A DNA stretch of 15,771 bases from Asaia bogorensis (GTDB lineage Bacteria > Pseudomonadota > Alphaproteobacteria > Acetobacterales > Acetobacteraceae). This document shows positions 13,390-15,771 of the stretch, one piece after another. Every line of letters begins with the position of its first letter. Position 1 is the first letter of the stretch. The position numbers and the translations under genes were made by a program. Under the pieces are notes generated by a model. The model had not been told where the DNA came from, made no database searches, and saw only the letters and a program-made list of their open reading frames with translations. The DNA lies in NCBI GenBank assembly GCA_945886995.1, contig CAMCZJ010000052.1:1-15771 (forward strand), read 5' to 3'.

Positions 13390-13820
13390 AGCGCTGGGCA
13401 TCGCTTGATCGGATAGGCGCCGGCACCGGATACCCGCCGCCGCCCTCCGGGACCGTTTGGACGTCACCATAGCGGCCGTTCCGCTTCAGGCCCGCAGACG
13501 CCAGATGGGAAGTATAAGCGAAATTCCCCCAGAAACCTTGTAGTCCCCGATCAACTTTCCAGTTTCAGCCCCCACCGCCCTACCAGTCCATTTCCCAACC
13601 ACGCTGCACCGCAGCATAGATAAAACCATTTTAGATCAATGCGTTAAACCTTGTTGGAAAAATCGGCCTACCCTCAAGCTTTGGAGAGAATCCAGAGATT
13701 CGGAGAAAAAACGCCGGAATGTTCCGCTTGAGCACCCTCAAGCTCGCCAGAAAAAGCTTTGTTTTCAAGGGGATTTAGGTGGTCGCCTTGGGCGCTAACC
13801 CGGTTCGGCTATTTGGCGAC
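13390..13820. other. Intergenic region rich in inverted repeats next to the tRNA gene
   Basis: No gene could be supported on either strand. The half nearest the tRNA is dense in small symmetries: GAATC-CAGA-GATTC (13688-13701), CGGAA-TG-TTCCG (13715-13726) and GCTTGAG-CACC-CTCAAGC (13726-13743). There is also an 11-base direct repeat ACCCTCAAGCT at 13670 and 13734. Such clustering fits a recombinase or excisionase binding region at an island end, or simple terminators. The first 200 bases show nothing recognisable. Confidence 0.45.
13706..13743 (-). terminator. Possible terminator for the leftward tRNA-Gly transcript
   Basis: On the minus strand, hairpin GCTTGAG-GGTG-CTCAAGC is followed by the short symmetric CGGAACATTCCG and then GCG plus six T residues (13711-13706). 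This lies about 80 bases beyond the tRNA 3' end. The stem adjoining the T run is short, so the call is tentative. Confidence 0.35.
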
Positions 13821-13895
13821 TGGAGCGGGCGAAGGGATTCGAACCCTCGACCCCAACCTTGGCAAGGTTGTGCTCTACCCCTGAGCTACGCCCGC
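13821..13895 (-). tRNA. tRNA-Gly (anticodon GCC)
   Basis: Reading the minus strand from 13895: acceptor GCGGGCG, D-arm GCTC-AGGGGTA-GAGC, anticodon stem CAACC/GGTTG with loop TTGCCAA (anticodon GCC), variable GGGTC, T-arm GAGGG-TTCGAAT-CCCTT, acceptor CGCCCGC, discriminator T and an encoded CCA (13821-13823). All stems pair, apart from the usual G-T tolerance. It is 75 bases including CCA. Its 3' end faces the accessory island, the usual geometry for tRNA-targeted integration. Confidence 0.97.
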
Positions 13896-13990
13896 TTAGC
13901 GCTCGGAAATCGGTCTCTGCCATGTTCCTGCGCGGCTGACAAGATAGGGGGCTATGAAGAAATTCAATCGGACGAGCCTCGCAGTTTAGG

Positions 13991-14389
13991 CTACGCTCGC
14001 CTCGATGCCCTTACCACCGCAACGAGATCAAGACCCCGATAGGTAGCGTAACTCCAGGGCGAACAAAGCAGCGGCACATGATAGTGACCCTGATCCGCCG
14101 AAAGCCCGACCGCGAGGGTCACCACATCCAAATAGGGCAGCTCCGCCCCTTGGCCGCGGGCGCGGAAATAAGCCGCAACCGCGAAGCGCAATTCATAGCG
14201 CCCCGGGATGAAATCCGCCTGGGCCATCATCGGGGCATCGGTGCGGCCATCGGCATTGGTGCGCCGCGTGGTCACTAAAACCGGTGCGGGGTCCATGCGC
14301 CAAAGCTCCACCACCATGCCCTCGGCGGGGATGCCCTCGGCCGTATTCAGCACATGCGTCGAAAGGGAACCGGGTCCGCTGCGGGCCAT
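13991..14389 (-). CDS. uraH: 5-hydroxyisourate hydrolase with altered C-terminus
   Basis: HIUase, a transthyretin-related enzyme, hydrolyses 5-hydroxyisourate, the product of urate oxidation, to OHCU. The N-terminal block SLSTHVLNT (catalytic His12), the TNADGR block, PYLDVVTL and GHYHVPLLCSPWSYATYRG are all present, giving a clear family match. The start ATG 14389 has AAGGA seven bases upstream; ATG 14404 would begin before that site. It follows puuD by 11 bases in the same operon. Oddity: the family ends in the conserved tetrapeptide YRGS. Here the frame reads YRG then LDLVAVVRASRRA, while one base out of frame TCT TGA (14033-14028) would give Ser-stop. Loss of a single T thus seems to have replaced the terminal Ser with a 13-residue tail. 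Activity may be affected; a sequencing error is possible. Confidence 0.92.
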   Translation of the reverse strand: MARSGPGSLSTHVLNTAEGIPAEGMVVELWRMDPAPVLVTTRRTNADGRTDAPMMAQADFIPGRYELRFAVAAYFRARGQGAELPYLDVVTLAVGLSADQGHYHVPLLCSPWSYATYRGLDLVAVVRASRRA

Positions 14390-14400
14390 GGTATTTTCCT

Positions 14401-15585
14401 TCAATCCAGGGGCGCGCCGGCGGCGACCCAGGCGATCAGTTTGGCGCGTTCCTCGGCGGTGATTTCGGTCATATTGCCGGGGGGCATGGCTTCGGTCTGC
14501 ACCTGCTGGCGCATGGAAGCCGCCCAGCGACGGATTTGCGCCGGCGTTTCCATGATCACGCCCTTGGGCGCCACCGCAATGCCCTCAAAACTCGGGCGGG
14601 CGGCATGGCAGCTTACGCAATGGGCGGCGACGATGGATTGAACCTCGGCAAAGGGCGGTACCTCGGCGGTGGCGAAATCCCGCTTGCCGGATTGTACGAT
14701 GAAGAAGGCCGCGACCATGGCCGCCACTGCCCCGGCGGGCAGCCAAAGGGCGTTTTGTCCCTTTTGGCGCAGCACGAAGAATTGCCGCACCAAGGCGCCA
14801 GCCAGGCCAATCACCAGCAGGATCAGCCAATTCAGTGGGTGCTGCCAGGTCATGGGGTAATGGGGCGAGATCATGATGAAAATCACGGGCAGCGTCAGGT
14901 AGGTGTTATGCACACTCCTCTGCTTGCCCCAGCGGCCATATTTCGGATCGGGCGTGGCGCCGGCGCTCATCGCCGCCACCATTTTGCGCTGGCCTGGGAT
15001 GATCACCATGGCGACATTGGCGACCATGATGGTGCCGGTCATGGCACCCACCTGCAAAAAAGCGCCGCGGCCCGAGAAAATCTGGCAGGAGACATAGGCA
15101 ACCACCGCCAAAGCCACGGCGCCAATCACGCCCAAAAGCGCCTCATTTTCGCCGAGCTTGGATCGGCAGACGAGATCATAAGCCACCCAGCCGCCCACCA
15201 GCATCGCCGCACTGATGCCAATGGCCTGCCAGGGTGTGAGCGGCATCACGGCGGGGTCAATCAGGTAGCTGGAAGCCTGGCCCCAATAAATCAGCACAAA
15301 AAGCGCAAAGCCGCTGATCCAGGTCCAATAGGCTTCCCATTTGAACCAATGGAGCTTTTCCGGGAGCTTCTCCGGGGCCAATAGGTATTTGCGCTTGTAG
15401 TAGAAACCCCCGCCATGGATCGCCCATTGCTCACCTCGTACGAGGGGGTTTTTGTCCGCCGGCGGGTCAAGCTGATTATCAAGCGCGATGAAATAGAAGG
15501 ACGCCCCGATCCAGGCGATGCCTGTGATCAGGTGCAGCCAGCGTATGGCCAGATTGACCCATTCGGAGAGGGCGGCGAAATCCAT
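14401..15585 (-). CDS. puuD: Membrane-bound cytochrome c-type urate oxidase PuuD
   Basis: A 394-residue protein with an N-terminal multi-helix membrane domain and a C-terminal cytochrome c domain, the PuuD architecture (DUF989/urate hydroxylase). PuuD oxidises urate to 5-hydroxyisourate and passes electrons to its haem. The first helix, WLHLITGIAWIGASFYFIA, is followed by GGGFYYKRKYLLAPEKLPEK and a motif-rich region including VHNTYLTLPVIFIMISPHYP. About eight hydrophobic segments are visible up to roughly residue 295. The haem site C323-V-S-C-H327 lies in AAHCVSCHAARP; a methionine in EAMPPGNMTE (about 367-372) is the likely axial ligand. It starts at ATG 15585, about 130 bases from the divergent serA-like gene, and is followed by uraH, whose enzyme uses its product. 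Confidence 0.95.
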   Translation of the reverse strand: MDFAALSEWVNLAIRWLHLITGIAWIGASFYFIALDNQLDPPADKNPLVRGEQWAIHGGGFYYKRKYLLAPEKLPEKLHWFKWEAYWTWISGFALFVLIYWGQASSYLIDPAVMPLTPWQAIGISAAMLVGGWVAYDLVCRSKLGENEALLGVIGAVALAVVAYVSCQIFSGRGAFLQVGAMTGTIMVANVAMVIIPGQRKMVAAMSAGATPDPKYGRWGKQRSVHNTYLTLPVIFIMISPHYPMTWQHPLNWLILLVIGLAGALVRQFFVLRQKGQNALWLPAGAVAAMVAAFFIVQSGKRDFATAEVPPFAEVQSIVAAHCVSCHAARPSFEGIAVAPKGVIMETPAQIRRWAASMRQQVQTEAMPPGNMTEITAEERAKLIAWVAAGAPLD

Positions 15586-15718
15586 CTTCTATCCCAGGCA
15601 AAAGGCTTATGTTGCAGCGCCACAATGCGTCGCAAGATGCTACTACGGCAAGGGCAAAGCGGCGCGGGGCGGATTTACCCTTGAAAACGGCCCGAATGAG
15701 GCGCAGGAACCGGCCCGC
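15586..15718. promoter_or_regulatory. Divergent promoter region between puuD and the serA-like gene
   Basis: This 133-base gap must hold the start signals for both genes. A weak puuD-side candidate is TTGCGA followed after 17 bases by ACATAA on the minus strand. Overlapping it is an imperfect palindrome TTGCAGCGCCACAA (15612-15625; outer TTG/CAA and central GCGC symmetric), which could be an operator. Neither is strong. Confidence 0.3.
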
Positions 15719-15771
15719 ATGAGCCCTACCCGCCTCTCCCTCCCCAAGGACAAGATCAAGATCCTGTTGCT
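15719..15771 (+). CDS. serA: Probable D-3-phosphoglycerate dehydrogenase, N-terminal fragment
   Basis: Only the first 17 codons are inside the window: MSPTRLSLPKDKIKILL. The pattern 'SL-KDKIK-LL' is the conserved beginning of SerA (for example VSLEKDKIKFLL in E. coli). AGGA at 15705-15708 lies ten bases before ATG 15719. SerA oxidises 3-phosphoglycerate in the first step of serine synthesis. The gene continues beyond the right edge, so the assignment depends on this short stretch and is moderate. Confidence 0.65.
   Translation, partial: MSPTRLSLPKDKIKILL

Noticed and set aside
13779..14042. An 87-codon plus-strand frame across the tRNA.
   Set aside because: It runs antisense through the tRNA-Gly gene and into the end of uraH, with no protein features.
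14284..15384. A 366-codon plus-strand open frame opposite puuD.
   Set aside because: It lies wholly antisense to a clear PuuD gene with membrane segments and CxxCH, and its translation is His/Gly/Arg-rich with no family features.
1..15771. CRISPR array or a long tandem repeat.
   Set aside because: No regularly spaced repeats were seen; the repeats found are short, isolated operator- or hairpin-like elements.

Overview
The window looks like an alphaproteobacterial chromosome, most likely an Acetobacteraceae/Roseomonas-like organism. This is inferred from the high but uneven GC content, several Tat-like substrate-binding-protein leaders, a PuuD-type urate oxidase and codon style; no 16S rRNA or other decisive marker is present. 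It falls into three blocks.

Block 1 (1-9363) is a transport and catabolism locus that appears to be devoted to a phosphonate. At the left edge, on the minus strand, is the N-terminus of a PhnD-like binding protein, preceded by a LysR regulator resembling those of aminoethylphosphonate loci. Diverging from the regulator is a tight plus-strand operon: two tandem paralogous peptide-type (family 5) binding proteins, DppB- and DppC-like permeases, a fused double ATPase, a PHP-fold metallohydrolase and a PhnZ-like HD-domain diiron oxygenase. Most junctions overlap or lie within a few bases. The layout suggests import of a phosphonate-containing compound by the Dpp-type transporter, hydrolysis by the PHP enzyme and C-P cleavage by the HD oxygenase. 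No Fe(II)/2-oxoglutarate hydroxylase partner (PhnY/TmpA type) is visible. A LysR-type box, ATTGA-N7-TCAAT, lies in the divergent promoter.

Block 2 (about 9400-13820) is an accessory island. It holds a decayed IS3-family element (two frameshifts, a lost orfB start and an internal deletion) that truncates a small HTH gene. Three minus-strand genes of phage/plasmid type follow, one with DUF3489; two of them share a well conserved 51-53 base leader with hairpins. Next is a chimeric plus-strand ORF joining the N-terminus of a ParD-like antitoxin to the C-terminus of a type I methyltransferase HsdM, then a 24-codon mini-ORF and a DUF429/RNase H-like protein. The island abuts the 3' end of a tRNA-Gly(GCC) gene, a classic integration site; a second att copy was not seen.

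Block 3 (13821-15771) is core genome: tRNA-Gly, a minus-strand purine-degradation pair (puuD, then 5-hydroxyisourate hydrolase uraH), and at the right edge the first codons of a probable serA on the plus strand. The uraH reading frame seems to have lost its conserved C-terminal YRGS end through a one-base change.

The observations most worth following are the phosphonate-type operon with an unusual active-site residue in its HD oxygenase, the duplicated leader element in the island, the ParD-HsdM chimera and the altered uraH end.
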